This document shows, one piece after another, positions 1 to 12,886 of a DNA stretch of 64,000 nt; position 1 is the stretch's first letter; each line of letters begins with the position of its first letter. This stretch comes from Orbilia blumenaviensis (lineage: Eukaryota > Ascomycota > Orbiliomycetes > Orbiliales > Orbiliaceae), in the NCBI GenBank assembly GCA_036872755.1, contig JAVHNS010000002.1:310001-374000 (forward strand), read 5' to 3'. Both the position numbers and the translations under genes were made by a program. The notes under the pieces were generated by a model, which was not told the origin of the DNA, did not search any database, and worked only from the letters and a program-made list of their open reading frames with translations.

Positions 1-2681
1 TCCATATACTCTCCATATTTGGAGACTTGCACATCCGCCTCGGTATGCTTGAGGAAGGCGAAGAAAAACTTCGTCAAGCACACGTGTTAAAGGAGCAACT
101 TCTCGAAAAGGGTAAAGAACTCGTTTCATTTGACTGCACCTTAGGTATAATGTACCGCAAGAACAAGTCGTGGACGATGGAGCTTGACGCATATAATAAC
201 GCGGAAAAGACCCTGGACACTTTGATGGGAAGCGGTGCTAGCAAACCCGGGGAGGTATTCGGCGATATCACCAACAAGTAAGTTGTTTCCTGTAGCCTGG
301 ATTTAATACTGAGCTAACAGCTATACAGGGTCGCCAACCTACAAATAGCTGATGGTGAGGCCAAGCCGAAAGGGAAATCTGCAAGGCCAGTAGTTGCCAC
401 AAAGGGTAGGGGTAGGACCACAAAGCCGGTGTCGAAAATTGCGGCCCCGAAAACAAAAGAGGAAACGGCTCCCGCCGCTGTGAATCAATGTGCAGGCTTG
501 ACAAGGCTTCGGGATGACGTCCTGAGATTGAAGGCCGTAAATCTTGCTATTCAGCAAAAATGGGACCTTGCGCAAGCACTATTGAAGGAAACAGCAAACT
601 CGTCTCTTGGGTCTCGCGAGATTGTTACCCAGAGACTAGCAGTTGCAAGATCCTCCTTACTGCAAGCACTGGCCGCCATCGAAGAAGACGACGAATTCCA
701 TACCCTTCAAGAAACGGCGATAGTCATCCCAAGTGTGGCATCTGTGAAAACCGTGGAAGCAGCTCCCGCGAAACCTGGAAAGAAAACTCCAAAGAAAGCA
801 CCAATTGCAACCCAAGAAGACGAATTTGTACAGCCCAGTCGCTCTGCACTCCTCCTCCATGAGGCTCGCGACAACATGCTTGCTATTCAGGCACTGGCTG
901 CGACAATATGTCCAACTACAACGCTGAACGTTCTGTCCACGATGTTAGGGGAGGTCATCTGTCTCTTGGCGGCGATAACATCAGATGCGGGCATGGGGAA
1001 AACAATACCAGCAATCAACTCCTTAGAACTTTATCGAAGTATATCACTAGCCAGGGAAAAGAGTGCTATCGAAGAGGAAAAGATCGAGGCCGCTGAGACA
1101 GATGACTTGAGGTGGCCCACTATTCCTCAGAGTCGGTTGGAAATTGATACAGCTTCCCTTCTAAATTTTCAAAAGGATTATGTCGACATTATCCCGCCAA
1201 CTTGGGCCGCCGTCTCCATTTCATTAGGCGAATCACGGGAGGAGCTATTTTTTACCCGGTATCAGGCAGGCGAGATACCCTTCATGGTTAGGGTTCCATT
1301 GATGATCAGCGAAGATATGACCATGGATGACGAAGAGCAATTCGGTTTCGAAAAGGGGCTGGCAACTCTCCAGGACATCATCAAACGGGCTAACGTCAGT
1401 ACGCATTCAGCTAAGGATATGATTACGAAAGATATCCGTGCGAAATGGTGGTCCGAACGGGAGGCTCTCGACACCGAACTCCATGACCTACTGGTGAATA
1501 TCGAAAATAATTGGCTGCGGGGCTATAAGGGAATATTTGGTGGTTACAAAAGACAGCCAGATCTTATCGCAAGATTCAATGCGTCTCTCGTCAGGATCCT
1601 AAACCAGCACTTGCCTTCACGAAATTCGGGAAACAAAAAGAAAAATAACAGAATTGTTACTCTAGACGAGAGAGTTATTGAATTATTCCTTGGTATCGGG
1701 GATCCAACTGAAGAAGGCGTTGACTTGGAAGACCCAATCCAAGATTTAATATACCTTATCATCGACATCCTTCAGTTCCATGGGGAGAAAAACGCGGCCG
1801 ACGAAATTGATCTGGATGATATGATTGTCTTGATAACCGATGCCCTTGAAAGCTATCATATAGCTATCAAGGAGTACGATGATGCGACGGTTACCGAACA
1901 CACTGTTTTAATACTTGACAAATCCGCCCATGTCCTCCCGTGGGAATCACTTCCGTGTCTGGATGGTCGCTCAGTCTCGCGCCTCCCATCGCTAGCATCC
2001 CTGCGCGAGCGACTACTTCTTCAAAACTTTTCATATGAAGACCAGGCGGGTCTGTATATTCACCGAGCGAACACAGGTTACGTTCTGAACCCGGCTCTGG
2101 ATTTGACGAACACGCAAAAAACATACGAGGAAGAATTGAGGTCGATGGCCAACTGGGAAGGGCTCGTCAGCAAAATTCCCACTGAGAAGGAGTTTGCAAG
2201 ATATCTTGAAGAGAAGGACCTGTTTCTTTACTTTGGCCACGGCAGCGGGGCACAATACATCAGAGCCAGAACGGTGAAGAAACTCAACAATTGCGCAGTG
2301 AGTCTTTTGATGGGCTGTAGCAGCGGGAAGCTCACCGATGCCGGTGAATTCGAACCCTACGGCATGCCAGTGAACTACTTACAGGGCGGGTGTCCTGCGG
2401 TATTGGTAACATTGTGGGATGTCACTGATAAGGATATTGATAAGTATTCTTCAAAGGTTTTCGAATCTTGGGGTCTATGGAAGGAAGAGAAGGATAGGAG
2501 GCCCCCGAAAGGCAAGACTAAGATTAAGATCAAGCATGATGACAAGGCAGCAGTTGAGAAACCTCACCACGCCCCATCGTCCCTGTGCTTGGCTGCAGCA
2601 ACGAGTAGAAGCGCTTGCAAGATGAGATATCTAAACGGGGCAGCGCCTGTTGTTTACGGTATCCCGGTTTACCTTAAATGA
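1..2681 (+). CDS. ESP1: Separase (separin) C-terminal part, truncated by the window edge
   Basis: Separase is the cysteine protease (peptidase family C50) that cleaves cohesin at anaphase onset. The reading frame is open from base 3, so the N-terminal part lies outside the window. Exon 1 runs to 277, an intron at 278-328 (GTAAGT...CTATACAG, 51 nt) joins in phase, and exon 2 runs 329-2681. The C-terminal caspase-like domain carries both catalytic residues: His in FGHGSGAQY (codon 2238-2240) and Cys in MGCSSG (codon 2316-2318). The upstream part is helical and lysine-rich, as expected of the superhelical region. About 870 residues are visible, whereas fungal separases are usually near 2000. The identity is certain from the catalytic motifs. 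The inhibitor securin is not in the window. Confidence 0.95.
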
Positions 2682-5600
2682 TTTTTGAAACAATGTTTTC
2701 ATGTATGGTTACGCCGTTTTGGCAACCGGATTTTTTTTATTTTTTTTTAACTGTTACTTTGTTTTATACCTAGGTAGTTGTTTAGGGAAGCGAAGCATTA
2801 GCCCGGTGTTCTCGAGACAATTTTGATAGATTCTTCCTGGAGTTATTTTAGGGTTTTCTTTCTTTCTTTCTGCCCTCCGACTATTTAGCGTACGTTTGAG
2901 GAATTGATATTTCATGCTTTGATTTTCAAACCAGGCCGCTCCACCGTTCCTATTATTAATTAGTCGAAACATATCGAATCCATCCGACTTAGGTTTCGTG
3001 AATTCATTGACAATAGCCACTAAGTATTTAAACGTATACATCCAGGCTATCTACGCGACATCGTGGTGGCACCCGAAACTTCACGGGGTCGGTGCCTATA
3101 TGTGCAGAGCCCTAAATATTCCTCCGAATTAAAAGTACCGTATATCTCAAATCAATAGCGGGAAGAGCCCAAGCTAAGGCACCCGCATACTTTCCCACTG
3201 CCGGGAGACAAAATAAAACAAGGGGTTCTACAGCGTCACCCAGTACCTGTGAGTTTCCCTTCCCCAAGACCATCCGATTATTCGTGTTCCAAACATTTTG
3301 AGCACTAGAGCCGATCATCTTCCTAGAGGAGAGAAACATGCATACCCGCGGCCACAGCAAGCGAATGGGAACGTCAATGCCGCAAGACCTAATACTGACC
3401 CACGTTTCTAAGGCCGCTGAGGGTAAGGGAAATGGTCATGAAGGGTCAGGGCTACCAACAGACCACATGCACATGAAAATATGACTGATGGTCAACCTGA
3501 AGAATCGTTAAGTTAAGCCTTTTGAGACACAGAGGTACCAAAATAGATAATTTTGGGTTGGAGGTGTCAAAGCCTTCAATAAACAAAAACGCGGGGTGCA
3601 GACAATTTAATTTGACGGAGTCCGGCTCAGGGTTAGCGGCCCTCCATGAACGAACATCTGCATGCGAAGAGCGGCAGGTTCTTTGAAGGGCCCCGTGGAC
3701 TGCTGGTTCGTGGGTTCAATCCAGCCGTGGTTGATCGAAAAAGAAAAAAAAAAAAAAAGGGAAGAAGAAATTATTTCAATGGCTCTATCATCTATTCATT
3801 GAGTATAGAAGGGGCAAACAATGAAAGGAAGGCGATATTGTTTATGCTGGAGAGGAAGGTGGTGTTGAATAATTGAAAGCCCATTTAGAGCACCCTCCGT
3901 GTCCATGAACGAGATTGACTTCCACGCGAGCCTGGGCCGGCCGAGGCCTGAACAGGCATTTAGAGGCCTACAAGGTCTACTACAAGCCAGCCGATTCTGA
4001 CCAACTCACCTGATCAATTGATCCTTTCAAGAACATCCCTCTCTCTCCCTCTCTCCCTCTCTCTTTTTTCTTTTCGATAAGGTTGTGGCTTCGGCTTACA
4101 TTGGGTTACTTTTACCGATATCACAATTTCGATCTTTTCTTCATTTATCTCTCCTCTGCAACCTTTGTCCAAACCCAGCAGAGTCAGTTTGTTCATCCAC
4201 CCGACCTAACCAGGGTGGACGCAACCATCAACCTACATGTTTAATTTCCGATGGGCCCCACTTCCATCCGGGCTGGACAGATGGGAAAGGGCCTCTCAAC
4301 CAGAACAGAACGCCTTTTGACAGCTGAGGACGTTGATGGAGGGTGGCATTTCTAATCTAAAATCTGCTTTTGCTTCGCACTCGGCCTCTTCATTCTTCCC
4401 AGTCCCTGGACTCGGTTGCGTCCAAGGCCGGACAAGGAAGAGCTTATGCTATTCTGTGGAAATTAAAGATTGAAAGTTGCGCATGATGAGAGGTCACCAT
4501 CTTGCATGTCCTTTTCTTTTGCATCTTGTCAGCTGTAAGTATTGGTACACCTGCTGGCTGTTCCGAGAACCTGGCTAGCAAGCTTCCCTAGTCATTAGTA
4601 ATTACTATCAATATGTTTTCTGTCGTCAGAAATAAAAAAGAATTGTTTTGATATTATAGCCATGATATTGGTAGGACAAGAGATAGGTAGATTCTAGGAA
4701 AGGCAATTGGACCAGTAGATGATTATTGGCCACTGCCTACCTCTTCGGGCGGCGGTCCCTTGCCAGGCGACTTCACGTACATATTCAACCTAAGCATGCG
4801 TGTATCTTATGCATAATGGGAACAATCGAGTCGAACCGCCTTCCATCGCAACGATTCATTGGATTGAACAAAAAAGAAACTTTCGAAATCACCACCTTGA
4901 GCTGAGCTCATTTAGCTTTTTCGTCGTTCTCGGCCCTCTACTCTGTAGTAGACTGGTACGCAGTACATCGTATTGATGTTAGCAAAAAAAAAAGGAAAAA
5001 GAGGAAACTTACACTTGGAATTGATTCCCAAAAAGCCATCGGGCTCGAAGCCGGTTATCTATTTTTTGCTTGATTAAAATTGGCATCGAAAGCCACTTGG
5101 TACCACAAAGCCTTCTAATGGAATCGTCCGTCTTGGGAAGAAGGCGTGATTCGCGAGATTGCCTTGTTATTCTACTTACGTTCTGAGAGAGCCGCAATTG
5201 TAATCCCGTCCCATTTGAATTCCTGTCGTGCGTAAGGGGCCCCGATGTTCGGGAAACAGTTGTCCAATGACCAAACTCCACGGACGTCACCCGTATGGCC
5301 GTTAGGAACTCAATCCGATTCGATTCCGTGTGCATGCAAGGTGAATTCTCTCACTCTCTCAATTGATCAAACTCGGGCCCCTTCGACCACGGAAGCTTCG
5401 CGAATTCGAATACCTGCATGTATGTATGTTTATATTGTCCATACGGATTTGCATACAAACATGGCACTAGTACTTTAAGGTTTGGAAGCGCCTGGCATGA
5501 TGCCGCATTTCGCAGCGGTACGAAAACCGCACTTCATTTCACTTCACTCTTCTGAGGGCTGGACTGGCGCACAGAGTTTTTTCGGTACTCTGGGATCATA

Positions 5601-7172
5601 TCTAGACCTCATGCATAAGGAAATTAGCTTCTAAAGGCTACATGCAGGAACTTGGTCGCACAGCATCGAATTGCGACTTCGTTCGTGTAGTATTCACATA
5701 ACTGCAGATAACTGCACTAAACCTCACAAGGGGATCCGAGAGCCTGTTAAGACTTCAACAGACCAGCTAAGACCAGCTAACAGATGTTCTCGAAAGAGGA
5801 TATTCCGGTAAAAAATGCCAATTTCCTTCGCGAGCCAATAAAGCCAGTAATAATAATATTAGCCGCGAACGCCAATGTAATATTTTTGGCTTGGTGGACG
5901 ACTCCATTTTTAAATTGAGTTTAGTGGGCTACCCACGATAGTGCGACGTTGAATGTCACCAATACGTTTCCTATCCTTAGCTAATCGAGGTTCAACCCCA
6001 CGTTGGACCCTTTGGAAATTGCACTGGGAGGCTAACTAAACTAATCTCAGAACGACGAACGAATCCGCGGGAGCACCGATTGCATGCAAGAGAACTCTTC
6101 CCTCCGATCTTCCTGACCAGACGAAGGCGGAGGGAGGGATGTTTGAACGGTCTTACCCTCGTCCAGGTTCCTTTTTGAGAACGTTGCAGGGAACGTCCCC
6201 TCACAACATGCGATAAACATTCGAAGCCTTGCAGGTCGTCCACCACCCCGGTCCCAAATACTACTGGTAATATCCACTATCAAGGTTACTTCCCCCTTTT
6301 ACGGCTTGGCTTGTCCAGCCGCCAATGGGGCCGGATGGGCCAACAGCAGACTAGACGAACCCACAGTTTTGCTTTTCCGCGCGAGCACTGCAGCACGGCC
6401 CATCTCACCATCCGCCCATGTCTGCTTTAAAGGTGGCGATCCCGTCGTCAAAGTGTTCCTACCCTTCCCTTTGGCTACAGCATGTGAGGGATCATCAACG
6501 AAGGGAGCCCGTTTAGTCGCCAATTGTGACGGGAAGCGATCTCGACCTCTTGCGTTCTTTTTTTTCCTCTTCATCGATTCTTCATTTTCTGCTTCTCCCC
6601 TGCATTCAAAACCCATCCCTTTGCTTGCATCAGAGAAGACGAGACCGAATAATCGCGTAACAAGCCCGGATTTTGTGTATCTTTGTGCTACCAGGACAAT
6701 TAGAAGGATAAACTGCGACACTTCACACAAAAACGTTAAAAACGACAGATCTCCGACCAAAAAACAAGAAGAAAAAAAACAGACGACATTGTTGACTGTT
6801 CTTGTTTCTCTTTTTAAATTCACTCAACTCGGATATATATCTTTTCACGTTTGGTCATCGATCAAGAGGGGTACTTCACTGTACGACTTCGCCAATCAGA
6901 TAGGACCTCTCAGCCTCACGACCCAATTGATCAATTGACCTAGTTTTTGCTTCTCCAAAGCCGCTTAACGACAATTTCCAAAATACTTTGCATCTACGAC
7001 CTTTGTCTGCAAGATTTCAAACTGGATTTCTCGGGTTTTACCATCTGATATGCATAATTAACGATATTCGGGCCTTTTTCGACCAACTTCATACAATCTC
7101 TCGATCTCTTATGATTCTTCAGGAATCCCACATTCGTTTATAGAAATATATAACCAACCAACTAAATCCATC
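2682..7172. other. Gene-free stretch between separase and the GPI-type protein
   Basis: No convincing coding region is seen in these 4.5 kb. It holds T-rich sequence just after separase (about 2731-2750, probable 3' end), a tRNA-like/SINE-like element (separate entry), a CT-rich pyrimidine tract near 4035-4075, and a 10-bp direct repeat GACCAGCTAA twice near 5760-5780. Open frames on both strands at about 6300-6940 overlap each other, lack family signals and include low-complexity runs. The last 250 bases before 7173 are T/A-rich and probably belong to the promoter and leader of the next gene. Confidence 0.5.
3615..3758 (+). repeat. tRNA-like / SINE-like element with A-rich tail
   Basis: An A-box-like string GGCTCAGGGTTAG (about 3624-3636) and a good B-box match GGTTCAATCC (3713-3722) lie about 80 bases apart, followed after some 15 bases by an A-rich run (3738-3758). 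This is the layout of a tRNA-derived SINE with a poly(A) tail or of a decayed tRNA gene. A canonical cloverleaf does not fold: the five bases each side of the T-loop do not pair and no 7-bp acceptor stem is found. No target-site duplication was established. It could be chance. Confidence 0.3.
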
Positions 7173-8228
7173 ATGGACCGACATTCTCTCAGAAAATCTT
7201 CGTTTAGCTCGTTCTATTTATATTTTACAATTTTTATAATATTTTTATTCTCTTTCACATCTGCCGCTCCCAGCCAAAGACTATTTGAGGAAGAAGCCTC
7301 TTTAAGGATACCTGCCAATGGGGACGCACCAACGACAATAGTCCCAGACTTAGCAAAGAGAACAGCAACATATGCACCATCAACAGTACGGGCATCTACA
7401 TCTACACCTACCGCGAACTCGGATAGCGATGGATATGTTGCGCCGTTCCCGCGTGCATTTGATACTAGCATCGCCTTGAACAACTTTACCGCTCCTGGAT
7501 GCCAACCATTCTTCCAAAGCTTCTTGAATAACACCGACTTTATTGACTGCTTGCCACTCTCATTCTTTATGCAGGTGGGTAAAACCTCTCCATCCTTTGT
7601 TATTTAATCATGTCACGTCTAACTAACAAGCAAGCCGCAGAACTCGAAGTCATGGTTTGATATTACCAAGCACGGAATCGTCCCAGTTACCCAGGCTCTG
7701 ACAAAATCTTGCGGCGTCGACTCTGGTCGTTGCAACAGCCTCATGAACAACCTGGGTAAGGCCCTTCTCGACGCTTCCAACTGCGGCGCAGACTTCAAGG
7801 CCCGTAACCCTGTTGTCGTTCAAGCATATGCCTCTTTCGTCTCCTACAACGTCATGTTCGCCGCTGGATGTCAGAGGTCAGAGACTGGATTCTGTTATGC
7901 CGATGCTGTCACCAATAGCACAAATTCTGCGGATACATATGTTTACCTAATGCCACTGGGGATCTCGATCCCAGGAGGAGCACGCCTTACCTGTTCGACA
8001 TGCTTGCAAAAGACTATGAGGATATACTCCGCAGCAGCAGTCAATACTTCCTTGCCAATATCCTCAACCTATGGCGCCGGTGCCAACCTGATAAATCTCG
8101 GGTGTGGTCCCAATTTTGTCAATACAACTGTGGCGGAGGCACAACTGGGGTCGGCAGTATCGCTAAGTTCGCGGACGTGGATACCAACAATTTCATTCAT
8201 CGCAATATTATCCATAGCATTCTTATAG
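7173..8228 (+). CDS. Secreted GPI-anchored DUF7729-like protein
   Basis: Two exons, 7173-7574 and 7641-8228, with an intron at 7575-7640 (GTGGGT...CTAAC...GCAG) give 329 residues. An N-terminal hydrophobic segment (about 14-32, ending TSAA) is a signal peptide. A low-complexity Ser/Thr/Pro linker follows, then from about residue 105 a cysteine-rich domain with CQPFFQSFLNN, DCLPLSFF, SCGVDSGRCNSLM, CFADAV-type CYADAVTNSTN, PLGISIPGG and GCGPNFVNTT. As I recall, this is the pattern of the ascomycete DUF7729 family. The C-terminus is a short hydrophobic tail after small residues, as for GPI attachment. NxS/T glycosylation sites are abundant. The protein is presumably at the plasma membrane or cell wall; its function is unknown. 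The second exon is essential, because without it the frame stops after the first cysteines. Confidence 0.82.
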
Positions 8229-10414
8229 GGTAATATCTAATATACATCTCTATATACAAGAAGGCGTTGTCTGAACGTTTCGAGAGAAGAAACCATTTCT
8301 CTTTTTCTTTTTTCTTTTTATCCGGTGTAATGTGTCCACGTCCTCCGTACTCTATATATCTACCATCTCCTTTTAGGTATATACGTATCTATATATATAT
8401 ATTTGGTTGTTTGTACGTCTTGCGTCTGGTGTTCCGGTTGAATATACCTTTTTTTTTTGTTTTTTTGTTTTTTTTATGTGGGATAAAAAAGCTTCTGGTC
8501 GGTTTGGGGATAGTCTTTGGGAACGGTATACTTTTTGGGAGGGCTTTAATTTCTTAGTTCCTGTTGGAAGAGAAATCTTCTAATCCATTTACTTTTTTTT
8601 TTTTTTTTTTTTTACACTATCATTAATATAATCTAATTTCTCGCATCTCTCAACCGATACTCCATAGAGAACTCGTAAATGTCAAACTCGCACCAGCGTA
8701 CCTGTACGACGGACGAAGTAATATACGGTGCCCCAAGGTGTAGCGACCGTTGTGGGGACCCCCCAATTTCACATAATTGAGAAACGCGCACACAAAAATC
8801 TATCAAGTATGGCATTTTTGGAACGAGCCTGACATGAGCATGGTTCGACGGCAGTTCGAAGGGAAGGCTGTCGACTAACCCGAGAACCAGGGATAAAGGC
8901 TGTAAGGCACTCCGCTATCAATATCAATTGAAAGACATCCCCACCCGGCCCGTATCACATTTAAGGCTTTGAAAGCGAGGTTGCAAGCAACAACAATAAA
9001 AACAGAGTTCATGTTATATTAATTTCCCCATGCCCATAGCATGTCAGGTAAGGTTTATTTTCCTCTTTGACGAAAAGAGCCGAGTTTAACATCCTCCCTC
9101 CGCTCGGCATCTCTCTCATTTTTTTTGCCGTCGGATAGTGATATTTTAATAACAGGCGAAAAAGAGGATCCATGTCTTTGTTGAGCGTATTTTACCTTTT
9201 GCTAGGGTCCCATCTACTTCTCCCGCTCGATTCGAAGCTCAAGTCGGAATTCTCTACCAGCCTGAAGGATCGATTTCTCCGTTGGAGGCGGACGTTGTGG
9301 AAAGGTGATCGACAATCGACTGTGTTGTCTTTGACGTCTCATTCGAGACAGAGACCCCTTTCCCGTCGCATAGGTGGGCTCGGGAAGAGGAAACTGCCAC
9401 GAGAGTTTAAACCGGCTCTCCTTTTCTCTCCAATATTTCCCCCCTTTGCACGAAGCTAACTTAGCTTACCTTGTAGAGTAACCGCATGTATATTGCGTTC
9501 CCGTTGAAGTTCCTGAATATGCAAGCTGGACGACCTCAAACTCCCAGCCAGTAGGAATCTCAGGATAGAAGCCTTGTTCGTCCAGTCCCTTTCGCTGGAC
9601 TGGGGGGCACTCTTCGTACTACAGACGATCAAACCGTCGCTGTTGCGCGGCCCCACGCTGTGATCAGCATAGCGTGGGTGAGGTATTGGATCGACAGAGC
9701 TAGCCTTACTGTGATCCTTGGATGCGGCGGTCCTGATAGACCACCACGTGCGCTGCTCTTTTCGAAGCTTATTTTGACATTTGGTGATACGAAATTGCTA
9801 ATATTACAATATCTCTCTCTCTCGCTCTCTCCCTTTCTTTCGATCCTCACTCACCTTCCATTCACTTAACACCTTTTTTTTTTTTTTTTTTTTTTTACCT
9901 CAATTCAATTTCCGGCTGCATAATCTTGCCAGCGCGAACACCGCCGGTGGCTTCAGTTTAGTGAACTTTGATAACTTTCTTATGCATGCATACGCACATA
10001 ATTAGCCCACTTTTTACGACAACGACAAATCTAGAAAGTCCATTTAATATAATACGCGGCCTATATGACTGTGTATGTATGTACAGAGATGCATGTCAAG
10101 CCATCCCGCTCCGCTGAATGGCTATAGTGGGGATAATATTATTACGCTCAGCTGTGTAATGTAAGAAACCCGTGATCCATGATAAGAACGCCGTATGCCC
10201 CGTTATCCAAATAACAGCGAAGAAAACCAAGGGCCCTAGGGTGAAGGGAGGAAGCTAAAAAAAAGCGGAAAAAAAAAAAAAAAAAAAAAAAAAAGGACCG
10301 ATGTAACCATCCAGAGAGGGCTACCATGCAAAGCACAATCTTTCCTTCTACATACGAAGGTATTTCTCACCGAAGAAAAACAGAATAAAATGAGAAAAAT
10401 TGAAAGAAGGGTGT
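8229..10414. other. Intergenic stretch between convergent genes, poly(dA:dT) tracts
   Basis: There is no supported gene. Three long homopolymers stand out: T21 at 8593-8613, T23 at 9874-9896 and A26 at 10269-10294. A 95-codon frame with a real ATG at 9172 starts with a hydrophobic stretch, but it has no recognisable domain or coding-like composition and is not called. A CT repeat lies at about 9812-9838. The 3' untranslated regions of both flanking genes must lie here. Confidence 0.5.
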
Positions 10415-12193
10415 TCATGATTCCTGGACCCTTCCGCTGTCAACAATTATCTGTTCATCGAGTCTACCTTTATCCTCGGCCTCCGTCCTCTTCCAGGTAG
10501 TAATTCTCCCCGACGGTGCGTCTATTTCGAACATTCGTATCCTACGAATATAATTATTATAGCCACCGTAACTAAAGGGGTTTCCCAACCGTCAGCAAAT
10601 CTCTTTCGAACTATTCCAAAGGCAGACACTATAAGCAACTTACCCTCCAAACCCAGCGCCGCCACCATAACACATCCATAATTTCGGATGCCCTTCCTGC
10701 TTCTCTAAAAGGCAGTAGTCATTCGCATGATCGTGACCACAGGAAACAATACCAACGCCAGCATCAATGAGAGCTTTGCTAAAATTCGAGTTGTACCTGG
10801 GCGCAGTCACTCCTTCCCGCCATTGCCCAACAAATAAGTTCTTGCTATGGGTGTATTCCGGTAAAGGTATGTGGATAAACGCCATTTGTAGGTGGATCCC
10901 AGAGTACTGCTTGATATGAGGCTTTAAGCTCTCATGTTCGTCTTCGAACCATTTAACTTGTTCGGGTTTTATCCAGTCGTATCCCGGATATTTCTTCTCA
11001 TCCGGTGTATACGAATGACTATCGAGGAAATACAATGTAACAGCGGGGTGGTCGGCCTTGTGGGACATAATTTGAACGACATAATTGCCCACGCCTGGAA
11101 GAGTCTCTGGCCCTGGCTCTGAAAGCGATAGAGGCAGCGTCTGGGTCAATTTCATCAACTCGGCGCGTTTTAAGTCACCTTCGTCGTCATGATTTCCGTA
11201 AATAGTAGCATATGGGATGCCTCTTTTAATGAACAGATCCGCCATTTTCAGAAGTGCCTAATGGAGATTGTTAGTGGGTTTGCGGCGGAGTTCCCAATGA
11301 AACTTAACCTACAGTTTGAGCGTCTGGGGACGACTCGCCGTTGACTTGGTCACCGGTGAGTACTGCCAGATCAGGCTTCTCCTCATCGAGATATTTCCCA
11401 ACATATTCCAAAGTCCTTGGGTCTGCCTCGCATTTGGTATCTTTGATAACAGGGTATTCGTCTCGGCACTCGCCAACACCAGTAGATAAATGTAGGTCTA
11501 TTGAGAAGTACGTCAGCTTTGAGTCCAAGAAGGAACTTCTTAATATGGAAATATCTTACCAGCAACCTGAATAATTTTGAACTTCCCGGACTTCCCGATC
11601 CTCAATTTCGGCTTCTTATGTTTTTCTAGTGTACTATCCGGTGACCCAATTCTTACACTCAACCTTGCCTCTTTCCCAATCCGTAGTGGGTTCTCTTTGA
11701 GCTTCCAATCAAACCTAGGGTCCTCGGCATCCGGTCCAAAAAGTACATCAACAGCTGTGACAGCATTATGCCTGAGCTTGCCCCTCAGAATCCAGATACC
11801 ACCAGCCCTCTGCTCCCACGCCTCACCATCCTTTCCAGTAGCTGGTTGTTTCCTTGTCACTTTGATATCCAACACAACGGGTTCATCTCCCACTAACTCA
11901 TTTTCGTGCTTGCGAATAACATGAACGAAGGCATGTCGAACAAGATGTTCCTCGAGGTATAGGTCCTTTTCGATTCTGTACCACGGGCTCTCCTTTCTAC
12001 AACCACTGAGTATCTTAAAGCAAGACGCTATCTCAATATCGGTAATTATTTGTTGATCGTGGTGCGTGGGCAATCTATTATGAATCGCATTGGGTAGTAC
12101 TCTGTACCGGCTGTCGAGGAGGTAGACGAGCAGGAAAGCCAGGAAGGAGAGAACGGCCAGTTGGGTGGCGGTCCGAACGATCCTCCGGGCCAT
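10415..12193 (-). CDS. DCR2: DCR2-type calcineurin-like metallophosphatase
   Basis: Exons are 12193-11560, 11497-11313, 11257-10644 and 10571-10415 (introns of 62, 55 and 72 nt), giving 529 residues. After a short N-terminal transmembrane anchor (about 10-27) and a roughly 180-residue N-domain comes the metallophosphatase core with all metal-binding motifs: DLH (212-214), LTGDQVN (GD at 260-261), GNHD (294-297), FIHIP (His about 402) and GHDHAND (447-453). The order and spacing match fungal Dcr2, which in budding yeast is a dosage-dependent cell-cycle regulator acting on Sic1 and linked to the unfolded protein response. The last exon, encoding YGGYNNYIRR and the C-terminus, is recovered only by splicing, because the third exon otherwise runs into TAA inside the intron. 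The anchor suggests a membrane-tethered enzyme, probably of the secretory pathway. Confidence 0.9.
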
Positions 12194-12886
12194 GCTGGAT
12201 ACGTGTCGGAGATGTGTCGCAGATGAGGAAAACGGTTGGCAGAGGCGGGGTTATGCGGCAAAGGATATGTTGTTGGTAGTGTTAGAGCTCATCCTCGAGC
12301 TGCGCATCCCATAGACGCAGTATTCGCGAGATCCGACTGTTTTCTTTGGAGGAGGGCCCGTGCTATTTGAGTCTTGGAGTTCGTGTTTAAATCAAGCTAG
12401 CTAGCTCTAGGCCAAAGAGGAAGTGTATCGTGCCACGGCCTAATGGGGCTCCAACAATCCACAACGCACTTTTTTATCAGTTAGCGGCACATGTATCGAG
12501 CTCTCTACGACATTACAATTTGGGGTTACGTCTATGATATTTTTTTGCTGGGAGGACGTCTTCGCCATTGTAACTGATACACTGCCCCGTTTCACTTCTA
12601 GATAGGCTGCTATCCAGTTGTCAACAGAGGCGATAGAATATTTCCCTATAATGAGCCGGTGGGTCTCGTTTTCAGGCTCAGATTACACTGTCCTCTAGTT
12701 TCTTACCCTTCCCAGGTGGATTAGGTGGGCATTCAGATATAAATTGTTCCGAAACTAGCATTGATACTTGATTCCGCCGGTGGATGCAAATTTGATCGAA
12801 TAAGTTGAAGCATTGAGTATAATTTGCTGTTGCATGTGCGGGTGCCCGCGTACAAACCCTCTATTTGCGCAAAGGTTTCCCCAAAA
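12194..12886. promoter_or_regulatory. Divergent promoter region of DCR2 and the secreted orphan
   Basis: These 693 bases separate two genes transcribed away from each other. A TATA-like ATATAAAT lies at 12737-12744, about 145 bases before the orphan's ATG at 12887. No other motif is clear. A leucine-rich in-frame extension back to 12824 begins with TTG, not ATG, and would mask the signal peptide, so it is treated as leader sequence. Confidence 0.4.

Noticed and set aside
3615..3740. Functional tRNA gene
   Set aside because: The B box is good, but T-arm and acceptor stems do not pair and no anticodon arm can be placed. Kept only as a tRNA-like/SINE candidate.
6299..6938. Long frames on both strands (210 codons + and 174 codons -)
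   Set aside because: They overlap each other, contain homopolymer-coded Phe/Lys runs, have no domain and lie in the promoter of the 7173 gene.
9172..9459. 95-codon frame with hydrophobic start
   Set aside because: It has an ATG but no recognised domain, no cysteines, and Arg/Ser-rich random composition between poly(T) tracts.
12824..12886. N-terminal extension of the secreted orphan
   Set aside because: It begins with TTG; the ATG at 12887 gives a proper signal peptide.
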